A stretch of 27,484 bases of DNA from assembly GCA_003550305.1 (NCBI GenBank), contig QKYT01000355.1:64825-92308 (forward strand). Direction: 5' to 3'. Positions 1 to 9,510 of this stretch are shown here, piece by piece; positions within the stretch are counted from its first letter, which is position 1, and each line of letters opens with the position of its first letter. Both the position numbers and the translations under genes were made by a program. Below the pieces are notes generated by a model that was not told the origin of the DNA, ran no database searches, and was given only the letters and a program-made list of their open reading frames with translations. The stretch is from Glomus cerebriforme. Lineage: Eukaryota; Glomeromycota; Glomeromycetes; Glomerales; Glomeraceae.

Positions 1-261
1 AACATTTTTCAGAATAATGTAATATTTGATTTTTTTTTTGTAAATTATAATAAATATTATAAGAATTTTATGATAAATTTATATATGAAAAATTATCTAG
101 TGTGATACATTATTTTCAAGAAAATTCAACATTTTTCCAAAAAAATATACAATTTGAATTTTTTTATAAATCGGATAATGTTATGCTANTGTTNTNNCAA
201 AAATTGTCCANTGTAATGTACCATTTTCCAAAAAAAACCCAAAATTTGCTTTTTTTGCAAT
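1..261. other. AT-rich leader with Ns and a long-arm inverted repeat
   Basis: No gene is visible here. The stretch is very AT-rich and has ambiguous bases around 189-211. Two related blocks of roughly 110 bp can be aligned loosely, one starting near 88 and one near 199, each with the order AATTRTC, then TGTRATRYA, then CATTTTCC or similar. The 8-base arms ATTGTCCA (203-210) and TGGACAAT (263-270) are inverted relative to each other around an A/T-rich loop. It may be part of a decayed repeat adjoining the coding fragment that follows. Confidence 0.4.
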
Positions 262-657
262 TTGGACAATGGATTTCATTCGACCTGTGATACTGAAACT
301 GAAAAGCGTAATAATGTACCATTTGCCAAATTCATAAAGAGTTTAAAAACTAATCAGGACAAAGATGAGATTATCCCTGAGCTTCTAAGAAAAATAGGAG
401 TTAAACACGTCTCGATGGTTTATGCCAGTCCAAATCCAACACCTCAACATCTCAACAATCTTTCAGAAATCACATTAAGACATAAAATTAACTGTCTTGA
501 TGCGAGAAAAAATTACACTTTAGGTGATCCAGAATCGAAGGAGCCCATATCTAATTCTGAAAATACATCAAGCCTGGTATCTCAATCTAAAAATGATGAT
601 TATAACCCTTTCAAAGGACAGATAGCAGAAATAGATTCAATGTTAGCTGGTTTCTAA
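262..657 (+). CDS. Partial coding exon, unknown family
   Basis: An open frame of 131 codons ends at TAA 655-657. No ATG lies near its beginning (the frame opens on TTG), so this is probably the 3-prime exon or remnant of a longer gene whose upstream part is lost in the N-containing repeat. The product is hydrophilic, with Lys/Asp/Glu-rich stretches, a KIGVKHVSMVYASPNPTP segment near residues 45-62 and a Ser/Asn-rich tail ending in DSMLAGF. No catalytic motif or membrane segment is visible. The body reads like conserved protein rather than random frame, and I recall similar C-termini in Rhizophagus hypothetical proteins. I do not assign a function. Confidence 0.5.
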   Translation: MDNGFHSTCDTETEKRNNVPFAKFIKSLKTNQDKDEIIPELLRKIGVKHVSMVYASPNPTPQHLNNLSEITLRHKINCLDARKNYTLGDPESKEPISNSENTSSLVSQSKNDDYNPFKGQIAEIDSMLAGF

Positions 658-727
658 AATTATATAATTAATATATTATTCGAGATCCTGCCAAAATGAG
701 ACAGGATTTTTTTAGTCTGATCCTACA

Positions 728-838
728 ATGATCATCAACCCTGAGTGGTAATCTTCAGCTTGGAAGATTTTGAAAAAAATGTTAAGTAATATAGACAAAA
801 TGTCCCTTATTTCTCATATTCGTTCAGAAAAAGAATAG
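728..838 (+). pseudogene. Remnant with E-W-stop-S-x-A-W-K peptide
   Basis: A short frame of 36 codons is interrupted by TAA at 749-751. Around the stop the reading is N-P-E-W-stop-S-S-A-W-K, followed by a helix-like segment ILKKMLSNIDKMSLISHIRS. The same peptide recurs at 6083-6113 (E-W-stop-S-P-A-W-K), there with TGA as the stop, at the end of the F-box/LRR gene. This indicates a shared C-terminal module in which the stop replaces a Trp codon. It is most likely the decayed 3-prime end of a gene related to the F-box family. Confidence 0.4.
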
Positions 839-866
839 ATTAATTAAATTGGATAAATTATCATGT

Positions 867-1085
867 ATGGCTAAAAAATCAAAGAATAATAGGCGCAAGA
901 CCGCAGGTAAGTTTACCACTAATTCCACACAATATTTGCCACTATGCAATCCTGTCAAATATGAACATACATATGATAAGGCAACTGGCTTTATCACTGT
1001 CAAAAATATAAAACAAAATAGAGTTATAGGTGTATTTGATTATTCTGAGCTATATGAATATCTGGAGTCGGATGCTCATCATTAA
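867..1085 (+). CDS. Small basic protein, unknown function
   Basis: An uninterrupted 72-codon product starts at ATG 867; the frame is open upstream from 849 but without an ATG. The N-terminus is strongly basic (MAKKSKNNRRKTAGK) and could be a nuclear or nucleolar targeting segment. It is followed by a beta-rich stretch (YDKATGFITVKNIKQNRVIGVFDYSELYEYL) and an acidic/His end. There are no membrane segments and no Cys. Its neighbours are broken remnants of other small genes, so it may be a surviving short gene or an exon. I do not recognise the family with confidence. Confidence 0.5.
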   Translation: MAKKSKNNRRKTAGKFTTNSTQYLPLCNPVKYEHTYDKATGFITVKNIKQNRVIGVFDYSELYEYLESDAHH

Positions 1086-1155
1086 TATTATTTTTTTCGA
1101 TTAAAGATATAGGCTCATATAGTAAAGTATGGGGTTTAATATCAATTTGCACAAT

Positions 1156-1350
1156 ATGGAAAGTTTAGATGAAATTATAGAAAATGCAAATAAAAATATT
1201 AAAAAGATGTTTCTAGCAGGAATTGCACCTGAATTTTGACAAGAAGCCTATATAATTAGTCTTAAATTAACATTAGATAGATTGGCATAAGAGCTAGAGT
1301 TTGCGCAAAAAGATGATTATTCTTCTAATTCAACCAGTCCAGAGCAGTGA
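1156..1350 (+). pseudogene. Broken short helical protein gene (64 codons)
   Basis: Starting at ATG 1156 the frame runs without indels to TGA 1348-1350. It contains two internal stops: TGA in APEF-stop-QEAY and TAA in DRLA-stop-ELE. The peptide is helical and charged (MESLDEIIENANKNIKKMF at the start). I recall a common short Rhizophagus protein with S-P-E-W-W-E-Q-A-Y and L-D-R-L-A-Q-E-L at these places, so the stops probably replace Trp and Gln. Both changes are explicable as C-to-T on one strand or the other. Function unknown. Confidence 0.5.
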
Positions 1351-1437
1351 TCACGTAATTTTATTTTTAACAGGGTTGGGGATTGGGCTTTCTTGATTGG
1401 CTTTGTTTAAAGATATAATATATAATATATACTATGT

Positions 1438-1895
1438 ATGGCGCAATCAAGCATCTTTTATTTACCAGAACTATTAGAACAGATTTTACATTTTTTAGCG
1501 ATAGATAAATATCTCTATCCTGCTTTATATATTTCCCGATTGTGATACAGATGCGGTATTCCTATTCTATGGAGACACATTAAGTTAAAGGGAAATGAAG
1601 TAGATGATAAATTTCAATTGTAAAGATTTTTAAAAATAGTACCTGGAGAAGGAAGAAAACCAGTTTATAGCCTGAAACTAACTCATCTTAAAATAACACA
1701 CTATCCTTCACTTTTAAATAAAAAAATCAAAGGTATTGTATACACATTCCCGAATATAATTTATTTAGATTTTGAAGGAAGTACAGACTGTACAGGTAAA
1801 GTTCTAAAGCTAATAGCAGAATTATACCCAAATTTGGAGTATCTCAATATATCTAATTTAGGCAGGAGATTTTGACCAGAAAATGATATACATTA
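1438..1895 (+). pseudogene. F-box/LRR protein gene, 5-prime part
   Basis: ATG 1438 opens a frame with an F-box-like N-terminus: L-P-E-L-L-E-Q-I-L-H-F-L, then Y-P-A-L-Y-I-S-R-L-stop-Y-R-C-G-I-P-I-L-W at residues about 8-45. This matches the F-box pattern LPxELLxxIL..CxxVNRxWxxxxxPxLWxxI. The TGA at 1540-1542 falls exactly where the family has Trp. Another stop (TAA) lies near codon 61 and a TGA near 1873. LRR-like segments follow (LKITHYPSL, FPNIIYLDF, YPNLEYLNISN). F-box proteins recruit substrates to SCF ubiquitin ligases through Skp1. The gene is cut at 1895 by the Tc1 element; its LRR-containing 3-prime half resumes at 5589. Confidence 0.75.
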
Positions 1896-1972
1896 CCTAA
1901 ACAAAAGTAGCAGATCTTATTTTTTAACTTAATTCTCAAAACTGTACATAATAGTTTGGGTTGAAATTTTAA
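1896..1972 (+). repeat. Left terminal inverted repeat of Tc1/mariner
   Basis: This is 77 bp, pairing with 5510-5586. Matching blocks include ACAAAAGTAGC, GTACATAATA and AAATTTTAA. Mismatches are mostly C/T or G/A differences plus a one-base shift near the TTAATT/CTCAAAA junction, as expected for an old copy. Confidence 0.9.
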
Positions 1973-2195
1973 TACGTGTTAGTTTATATCCTATGTAAAC
2001 AATGATGTAAACATTACTTTATTTATAAACATATTTCAAATGTGATCAACAAAATAGGATTTTATACTACTTTATATTATGTCCGATTTAACAGAGGCTA
2101 AACGCAACTAAATTATTGGCCTTTTTAAGGGTGGTGCCACAAAAGCAAATATTATTAAAATGCTTGGTTTTTCTAAAACAACAGTTCTCTAAACT

Positions 2196-2203
2196 ATTCA
2201 AGT
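2196..2203 (+). repeat. 8-bp hAT target-site duplication (left copy)
   Basis: ATTCAAGT is repeated exactly at 4988-4995. Eight base pairs is the diagnostic hAT duplication length. Confidence 0.95.
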
Positions 2204-4987
2204 TAGTGATGGGACTTAAAAATTAACCCGAATCTTTTTTAATTAATAATTACTTATTAAGTTAATAATTAAATTATTAATATTAAAAATTCTGATTGGC
2301 TAGTTTTAATAATATCACGTGACAACATATTTATATCGAATTATTGATGAACGCATGAACCGAAAAAAAATATTTTTGTTTATTTTATAATATAAGATTA
2401 ATTCCTCGAGTCAATGATGTTTCAATTAATTGTGAATCAAAAATTTCAAGCAAAGTAGGAGCCTGTAAATTCCCACCATTATTAGGATCAAAAATGCTAA
2501 TATCATCAATTATTCTTGCCGATGTTTGTTCTACAGTAAATCATCCATCATTTCATCTACATTCACCCCGTCTTCTAATTCATCATTTGTATTATCATTT
2601 AGTTCATAATCTTTCAAAAAATCTTGAGTTTTTTTTAATATATTTGTACAAGCTTGTCCTCTTATGTATCATGAAATTTGCGCCATTTTAGCAGTTCATT
2701 TTGGTGATAAATGGTTACGCCGTTCTGTATGTATATTACCCATAAGAGACCACACCTTTTCTGAAGTTGCTGAATTTGGTGGAATTGAAAAGAGCCTACA
2801 AGCAAATTCAGCTAAATTTGGTGCATGAAACAGGACAGTTCGCCAATATCTTGATAGATTTTTGGTAAGTTTTGAACTACTTAAAGATTCTGCTTTAAAT
2901 GGACCTTCTTTATTTTGATAATTTAACCATTCATCTACAAATGCAGCATTATCTTTGTCNNGATATAATATNCAAAACAATGAATAAGCTTCTTCTTGAA
3001 TTTGTAATAATTTTGCCAGATTGATTCCTTCANCATAATGATATGAATGCAAAAACNAAGTAATAAGAAAAACCAGATTGTAAACTTTCTTCCATCGATT
3101 ATCAATTTCATTGGCCATTAAGGTTTTAAATTCAATTTCACTGTTATTATTGGTAGNTAATTTATTGATAATTTCTCTTAACCATGCCCATGTTGCTGCA
3201 ACTTGTCCAAGAGTAGCTTGTTCAGATTCTAAAATCATAATAATATGATCATAAGGCTTTAATAATTCATAAAACAATGCAAGTTTTTCCCAAAATTCAG
3301 TATTATCTATGGCATGAATTACACTATGATTATTTATTCTTCCATTTGTAATTAAAAGATTTGAATGAGAAATCGNCATAATNTGATAGAAAANAAGAAT
3401 TAATATAATAGATTAATAGTATTTAAATTTACGAAATTAATATAAATATTGTTCTTACTCTTATATTATTCCAAAGTAATAGAATAGTTTTTGCGGCTTT
3501 AGAAAAGATTGCCCAACGTGTAATACAAGGATATTCTGGCGTTAAATTTGGTTTTTGAGATAATTCTCGCAATTTTCCCAATGCCAGATTTGAATTTCGA
3601 AAGTGATTAATTATTGTTAAAAGTGTTTTAATAATGGGTTCAAAAATGGGAGATTTCACAATTTTTTTGACAAGCAGATTTGTTTGATGAGCCATACAAG
3701 GTACAGTAAGAACTTTTCCACCTATTTCTAAATCCTTTTTTTTTTTTAAGAAATATAACGATAAGATCAATAAGATTGTTATTTTAGCTAATTGCGACAC
3801 AATGACACAAACTGCAAAAATAAACTTACTTCCCGCATAAGACGTTGCGCTTTAATCATATCTGGACCACTATCAGATACAAATCCTATCCATTTATCAG
3901 TTCCAAATTCCATTCCAACTTTTTTATATACTTCAAACATAATATCTCCAGTATGATGGATATTTGAAAAATTTTCTACTTTCCAAATTTGACTTTGACG
4001 TTTTTCATTTGTAAGAATAAAATTAACCATGCTTTGCTTAGATACATTTGTCCATCCATCTTCAGATAAAGTTAAAAACTTAGTATCTGTGGCAAATTTC
4101 TCTATTTCACATTCTATTTCTTCATGAACTTGATCTAAAATTTCTGTGCTAATCCATTTACGTGATGGTAGGTCGTATGAAGGCCGCAACATTTTAAACA
4201 ATTTGTTGACTTCAGGATTATCAACAAAAGAAAAAGAAATATTTGCTGAAAGTAACGCACGTAATAATTGCCGATGTATTGCTATTGTTTCATTAACAGG
4301 CATACTTTTATCTACAAAAGACTCCATAGATGTTTGTGTAATTATTGAATTCTTTTCTTCTTCTAATAATGATAAAAGAGTAATAAGTTATTTCAAATTT
4401 TAGAAAATTTAAATAATTTATTTTACTAATTTACCATCACTCAATTCAACAGTTTCAGTACAAGGACGTTTATTTCTATTTTTTTTTGTATTATTATTAG
4501 TATTAATTAAATTATGTAAAGAAATACGAAATTCTTCATTAACATTAGGACACTCTTCTTCGAGATGTTTTAACATGTTAGCAGATACGCCTCCTATTTT
4601 TCTAAAACAATATTTGCATTTTGCTTCATGATGAGAACTGTTGAGTAAAGGTCCTTCAATAAAATGGAGCCAAATTAGACCTTTCTTTCTGCCTTTCTTT
4701 GGAGGCATTTTTCGGAACTATAAAATAGAAATTTCAAACGTCAAAAACGCGTATTAGATCAATTTATTTTACGCGAAATTTAAAAAAAAAGATGATCTGA
4801 TAATCATTTTATCAGATCATATGATCTATTTTAGCCAATCACATTGAATTTTATTATTAACTACTTATTAATTACTTATTAACTTACATAGATTAAAAAA
4901 GCAAAAATTTTGATTCACTTAATAAGTACTTATTAATTAATTATTAAGTAAGATTATTAATTTAAAAATTAAAAAATCCCATTACTA
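2204..4987 (-). mobile_element. hAT DNA transposon nested inside the Tc1 transposase
   Basis: The ends are TAGTGATGGGA at 2204 and, in reverse complement, TAGTAATGGGA at 4987, so they are short hAT-type inverted repeats starting TAG and containing GGG. They are flanked by a perfect 8-bp target duplication, ATTCAAGT (2196-2203 and 4988-4995). The subterminal regions at both ends carry repeated AT-rich palindromes around ACTTATTAA/TTAATAAGT. The element is 2784 bp and encodes one transposase on the minus strand. The intact duplication and nearly open transposase show that it is younger than the Tc1 it interrupts. Confidence 0.93.
2696..4708 (-). CDS. hAT-family transposase, four exons, BED zinc finger
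   Basis: It is read on the minus strand from ATG 4708-4706. Exons are 4708-4435, 4362-3830, 3734-3459 and 3382-2696. All junctions keep frame, with introns of 72, 95 and 76 bp and GT donors. The second acceptor lies in an A-run. The third acceptor falls on an N at 3383 that must be G on the minus strand for AG. Exon 1 encodes a BED finger (C31-x2-C34, H48-x4-C53, aromatic W13/F16). Exon 2 has the DGWTN and SDSGPDMIKA acidic motifs. Exon 3 has the C-M-A-H motif and T-R-W. Exon 4 has the C-terminal dimerisation pattern SATSEKVWSLMGNIHTERRN. TGA 2696-2698 ends it, but a further 61 codons stay coding-like (T-A-K-M-A-Q-I-S, then an acidic tail) with TGA and TAG inside. The natural C-terminus may therefore have been longer. 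Confidence 0.88.
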
Positions 4988-5509
4988 ATTCAAGTCTTTT
5001 TTGAAGGAAAAAGTCTTAAAACTCAGCCATAAAGTAGCTGCCCAAGACTTTTAATAAAAAAAATTGTTAAAGCTAATAGTCACCAGTCAGCTGAATAAAG
5101 AACAAAATTTCAAGAAAAAATTGAAATTCAAGTTTCTACTAGAACAATAAGAAGAAATTTGCATGAGCTTAATATTTTTTTCTGTATTCCAGCATACAAA
5201 CTTCTTCTTAGTGATAAACAAAGAGAAAATTGCTTAACCTAATGTATTGAAAAAAAAGACTAGTCTGTTAGAAAATAGAAGTCAATTATCTGGAATGATG
5301 AGAGTTGCTTTACAATTTTTAAAAATGATAGTCTAAGTCATGTTTGGAGAACTTCTGGAACACTATTCAATATTAAAAATATGGTTCAATGATATATACT
5401 TTAATAAATTTAATTGAAAGTATACCACACCAGATAGAGGTGTGTATTAAGAATAATGGCTAGTCAACCAAATATTAACTAGTTTTATATATAGTTAACC
5501 TAATAACAG

Positions 5510-5586
5510 TTAAAATTTTGACCCCAATTATTATGTACGTTTTTGAGTAATTAATAAAAATATAAGGTCCGCTACTTTTGTCTAGG
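5510..5586 (+). repeat. Right terminal inverted repeat of Tc1/mariner
   Basis: This is the reverse-complement partner of 1896-1972, ending GTCTAGG and followed by the duplicated TA. It has fewer T substitutions than the left copy in several places. Confidence 0.9.
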
Positions 5587-5588
5587 TA

Positions 5589-6169
5589 GTGTAGGTCTAA
5601 CTGCAATCGCAAATTCATATCATAAATTAGAATGTCTAAATATTTCTAAACACACAGAATTTTCTGAAATATCAATTTGTAATATTATTCGTTCTTGCCC
5701 AAAGCTCCAACAACTTGATCTTAGCTATTGTGTAATTACTGATATAACTATTGAAGAAATTGTTAGATCATGTCTTAATTTAAAATATCTCAATTTGGAA
5801 GGGTGTTATAATATTAGCAAAGAAGCTGTAAATCAGCTAAATCCAAATATACATGTTGAGAATTTTGTGATGCCTCCTGATCTTATTGGAATAGTTAGAA
5901 ATCATCTTACACAGAACAACGTTGCTAATAGACAGATTTTAGCTCAAAGCCTTCAGAGCCTTTTAGATCTAAGTATGCGAGATAATTAGAATTTGGTTCT
6001 ATCTCAAATGCGCCGGCGACTTAGAGCTAGTGAAAGAATATTAGCCCCAGAATGGTGGTACTCTACCGATCTAACTAGTCTGGAGTGGTGATCACCAGCT
6101 TGGAAGAATTTGCTGAGCCATAGATTTCTGTGTAATTATATAATAGCCGATCACATAGTCAGTCTGTGA
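5589..6169 (+). pseudogene. F-box/LRR protein gene, 3-prime part
   Basis: This resumes the gene cut at 1895. It encodes successive leucine-rich repeats of the F-box/LRR (AMN1/GRR1-like) type: [15 protein letters not shown], then [18 protein letters not shown]. These repeats would form the substrate-binding horseshoe. The frame stops at TAG 5987-5989 but stays coding-like to TGA 6167-6169, with E-W-TGA-S-P-A-W-K at 6083-6103. Joining this part to the 5-prime half across the Tc1 insertion leaves a frame offset of one base, so there is at least one indel besides the insertion and the stops. Confidence 0.78.
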
Positions 6170-7248
6170 AACATTATTTTTTTGCATATATCGAAAGTTA
6201 TGTATGCTAACTAGTACCTCTATTTTTTTCTCTAATAAATATGAGAAAAATGTGAAAGGAGTTCTATATGCAACACAGAATCTACCCCATAAGTAAATAG
6301 TGCCAACAAAAGCATATGTTATGAAAGGCTGAGAGACTCACAATTCTGAGATCGTCAGGTGTAAAACTGACTATATGTCTTTCTGGTAAATCTACATGTG
6401 AAAAAGTATGAGAATTCAGTTTACATGTGTTTTTATAGAGTTCTTGGTATCATATGACAATGCTAATCACTATTTTTATCTCCTTATCTTTTTTCCAGCA
6501 AGATATAAAGCATGTAGAAATATGTGGAAGTTCAGCCAACTTTCTGCAAAAAACATTTCCATAAAAAATAATACAAAATAAGGTATGTACAGTATATGTT
6601 CTTTAATGCAAGTGGGCAAAGCAATTTTCTCACTATTGGATTCTTGCATTTAGGAGTCAAAATGGACGATAACAACATTACTATCAATTGTCTTATCGTT
6701 CCTATAGGCAAACTTATGAATATTCCATGCATTAAAGTAATGCAATCGATTACAATTTACAGAGATAGTGGTTATAGTGATTTTGAGACTGCAATTTAAA
6801 GTAGATTGGGAACACCATTTAATAAAATCCCACTCAGAATTTGTATAATTCGAGCCAGAAGCATTATTGAAATGGAAATGGACATGCATGAGGATTTTAT
6901 TGATATTTTTACTGAGGAATCTAAAGCAGAGCATTTCCATTTCACTGTATACCCCAAATAATTTTCTGTATCATGTAACGCTATAATCATACGAAGCGCC
7001 TTAATGGCCAATTTTTATGTATTGTAAGCCAGCTTGGTCCTTCTAGGACCCTTCTGGCAACATTTTTTATTTCATAAATAAAGTATTATTTATTAGATGT
7101 ATAAGAGAAATGGGTCACGTGAAATGATGTATTGTTTGTATGACATAAAAACATATATTAATGCTTGTTTTTTTCCATTCCAGAAATAAATTTTTATCTC
7201 ACTCCAGAAAGTAATACTATTTTTGTCCGAGTCTATTTTCACTATAAA
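6170..7248. other. Intergenic stretch, no supportable gene
   Basis: About 1.1 kb. A frame of 67 codons at 6596-6799 and overlapping minus-strand frames have no recognisable motif and unremarkable composition. A CACGTG box lies at 7113-7118 (TCACGTGA), 130 bp upstream of the SAM-domain gene, and could be a bHLH-type site for it. The 16-mer GTATGTACAGTATATG near 6584 recurs near 20285. Confidence 0.4.
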
Positions 7249-8385
7249 ATGTCTGAAATAGTAGATACACCCACTTCCACCTCTACTTCTGTTGCTGGAA
7301 ATAAGATGGTCTTATTGGCAGATAAAATTAAAAAATATAATATGGCTGGACTTGTCTCATATTTGCTGGGACAGGACTTAGGACTTAACAAGAATAATGA
7401 AAAAATTATCCGGAAGCAGAAAATAATTGGTCGTGGCTTTCTTGACATGACTAAAGAAGATTTTAGGGAATGTGGTTTGAAAATAGAACCTGCTATGAGA
7501 CTCGCAAAGTTCGCTAAGGAGTGCAAGGAGAAAAAATTAAAAGCGTTCTCGTCATACCGCAGTTTGAAAGAGATGTTAGCGAAATATGACCTCGTCTCTG
7601 AAGGGACAGAAGTTATACCCCTTTTCACACCACAAATTCATGAAATCTCAGACAACAATAAGCATCTCGAATTGTGTATGGCAGATATCGAGTTATGACT
7701 TAAAAGTTATGGGACGTTGGTAATGACAAGTTTGGAGTCCATGCGTAATGAGTACGTTTTAACTATACTACATACTGCCCTTCATATCGCAGAAGATATC
7801 ACGAAAAAGAAATTTAATATGAGGCCTAAGTATGAAATAATTGGAGATGAAAGTAGTGGGCAGGTCGACTATGCAATCAAGGTGAGCCTTGTACTTTTTA
7901 CCATTCTTCCTACATACTACTAGATCCTATGTGGTCCTAGAGAATTTGTTAACTTACCATAAAATATAAACTTATAGGAATCTGATGAGCTTATTTGCAT
8001 CACAGAGAATAAGGTCCAACAAAAGCTAACAGAAGGCTTCACTCAGAATATCAAACAACTCGAAAGTTCATTTCAAATGAACAAGAGAAAATGAAAGCAT
8101 GATGAGGACTATTTTGACTATCTGTACGGGGTTGTAACATCTGCCAGGGATTGGCATTTTCTTCTCTATTCTCCAGATGAAATTTTACAGGCGAGTAAGG
8201 TCCCTTTTAGCATCGAATTTATCGAAGAGGCTCTAGTTGAGAATTCCGAAGAATATCAAACATTGCGTAAGGACGTCAAGAAGGTTTTAGGTATAATCAT
8301 TGGCTTGTTGGAAGATAGGGCATGTGTGGAGAATAAATCAGATAGAAAGAGAGCTAGGATAGAGAAATATTGTTCAAAAAAATAG
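7249..8385 (+). pseudogene. SAM-domain plus PD-(D/E)XK-like nuclease protein, two TGA interruptions
   Basis: Two exons (7249-7881 and 7978-8385) are joined in phase 0 across a 96-bp GT-AG intron. A low-complexity Thr/Ser leader is followed by a SAM-like helical bundle (residues about 20-100: MAGLVSYLL, FLDMTKEDFRECGL, AMRLAKFAK). The C-terminal domain has D207 in G-Q-V-D-Y-A-I, then E221-N-K223 after I-C-I-T, then a Gln-containing helix and D-W-H-F-L-L-Y-S. This is the D...ExK...Q order of PD-(D/E)XK nuclease-like folds. TGA at 7696-7698 and 8092-8094 interrupt the frame without any indel; Arg (CGA) or Trp are the likely ancestral residues. I recall this architecture as a large Rhizophagus family. 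Enzymatic activity is inferred, not shown. Confidence 0.75.
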
Positions 8386-8577
8386 GGGTAGAATTATAGT
8401 CTGTAATTATGTAGACAGTGTATCACAAGATACGTTCCGAACTTTGTATTTATTTTTGCATATATTAATAAAAAATTAAATTTTGCAGGTATATATGATA
8501 AGTGAAAAAATATATAGTTATGGAAGTGCCATTCCAGGGCTATAAACAATTTATTATATAGTAATCACACCTTAAAT

Positions 8578-9117
8578 TCATGCTAGAGCCAATATATGTT
8601 CTGGCTCTAAAACATTCACCAAGGTGAATATATCATATAAAGCACCTGGTCTGTGCTTTGAAGGAGCTAAATTTGGGTGATGGAGGAATTTTTTAAGTAC
8701 ATCATCCCTCCAAGCTCTCGTCTCTTCACGATCCCAAGACATTCCAATTAGTATTGACAAACTATTACTGGGATAATTTTTGTGAATTAGATTCTGAAGT
8801 GCGGGACGTTTATTTTTTTCGAGAGTAAATAGATTCACTCTTCCCATGACAGCAGATTCTACACTAATAGGAAAGTTTTTATGAATATCTGCTCTACTCG
8901 CTAAAATAGATAGAGGTGGAATTAAAGCTGGGTGGTAGAATTCTACTGAAGGGTCCAATTCGAATTCACCAATATACATAGTTCCAATATCTTCTAAATA
9001 ATCTGAAAGTCTATCAGCATATTTATAACCTTCACAAATCAACTTCTGAAATAACTTTTCTTTTGGGTTGATCCATCAGTTTAACAAAATATTGAGTACT
9101 GTTTTTTGTGTATCCAT
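8578..9117 (-). pseudogene. 180-codon gene of unknown function, single TGA
   Basis: It starts at ATG 9117-9115 and is open to TAG 8580-8578 except for TGA at 9078-9076 (codon 14, in L-N-stop-W-I-N-P-K-E-K). A start at Met 26 (9042) would give 154 residues after the stop. The product is soluble and mostly helical, with Y-A-D-R-L-S-D-Y-L-E-D-I, SILASRADIHKNFPIS and a conserved-looking end SKHRPGALYDIFTLVNVLEP. It converges on the SAM-domain gene (192 bp between stops) and diverges from the small zinc-binding gene. I do not know its function. The single TGA may replace an Arg CGA or a Trp. Confidence 0.6.
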
Positions 9118-9244
9118 AGAAATGTAAGTAGTATGATGTGGTATATCTTTTGTTTACGATATACTTTTTCTGCTACAGTTTAATTAGGATTTTCTCATTT
9201 TGAAATTCGAATTCTATAATGTGAAAGGAGCAAGAATATAATAA

Positions 9245-9460
9245 ATGGATCGTCTTACCTGTCCTTACATTAAAAAAGATGGAAGTGTTTGTGGCCGTAT
9301 TTGCACTCGCTTGGCAGGATGCTCGCTCCACTGGAAATCAGGTGCAAATAATATGCTAAAATCTCCATGTAGAATATGCGATAAACCTACATTATCTTAT
9401 ACGAGCTATTGCTCCAAGCATGCCAAAAAAATTTATCGTCGCCTTGAAAAAGAGAAATAA
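9245..9460 (+). CDS. Small Cys/His-rich protein, two putative zinc sites
   Basis: An intact 71-residue protein from ATG 9245. The cysteines form two similar sets: C6, C16, C20, C26-x2-H29, and C42-x2-C45, C56-x2-H59. Each set ends in C-x2-H, which suggests a duplicated treble-clef or ribbon-like zinc-binding unit. The C-terminus is basic (KKIYRRLEKEK) and could bind nucleic acid. It is divergent from the 8578-9117 gene with 127 bp between the starts. Its 3-prime end lies 51 bp before the conserved hairpin region of the first coiled-coil module. It carries no stop or frameshift, unlike most neighbours. Function unknown; zinc binding is inferred from residue spacing. Confidence 0.65.
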   Translation: MDRLTCPYIKKDGSVCGRICTRLAGCSLHWKSGANNMLKSPCRICDKPTLSYTSYCSKHAKKIYRRLEKEK

Positions 9461-9510
9461 CGAATAAGTTTATCATAATGATGCCTACTTGTATAATGGT
9501 CATAAATCCC

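Larger units (their letters stand above)
2079..5478 (+). pseudogene. Tc1-type transposase, split by hAT and riddled with stops
   Basis: The N-terminus (ATG 2079) is a Tc1 helix-turn-helix: IIGLFKGGATKANIIKMLGF followed by S-K-T-T-V. It is interrupted at 2204 by the hAT element. Deleting the hAT and one TSD copy restores frame into the second HTH (STRTIRRNLHEL) and the DDE core (S-I-I-W-N-D-E-S, H-V-W-R). Stops occur where the family has Trp: TAA 5239, TAG 5260, TAG 5275 and TAG 5461. They also occur at Gln sites. Cys replaces expected Arg several times (CGT to TGT). A deletion removes the region between NIKNMVQ and the C-terminal N-N-G-stop-S-T-K-Y. It is not functional. Confidence 0.88.
1896..5586 (+). 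mobile_element. Tc1/mariner DNA transposon, degenerate, host of a nested hAT
   Basis: The element is bounded by 77-bp imperfect terminal inverted repeats: CCTAAACAAAAGTAGC at the left end and CCTAGACAAAAGTAGC in reverse complement at the right end. It is flanked by a TA dinucleotide on both sides (1894-1895 and 5587-5588), the Tc1/mariner target-site duplication. Without the hAT insert and its duplicated 8 bp it would be about 0.9 kb, shorter than a usual Tc1 element, consistent with an internal deletion in the transposase. It inserted into the LRR region of the F-box gene. Confidence 0.9.

Noticed and set aside
6596..6799. 67-codon plus-strand frame and overlapping minus-strand frames in 6530-7010
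   Set aside because: No motif and no protein-like pattern that persists beyond the frame; an AT-rich chance frame is the simpler reading.
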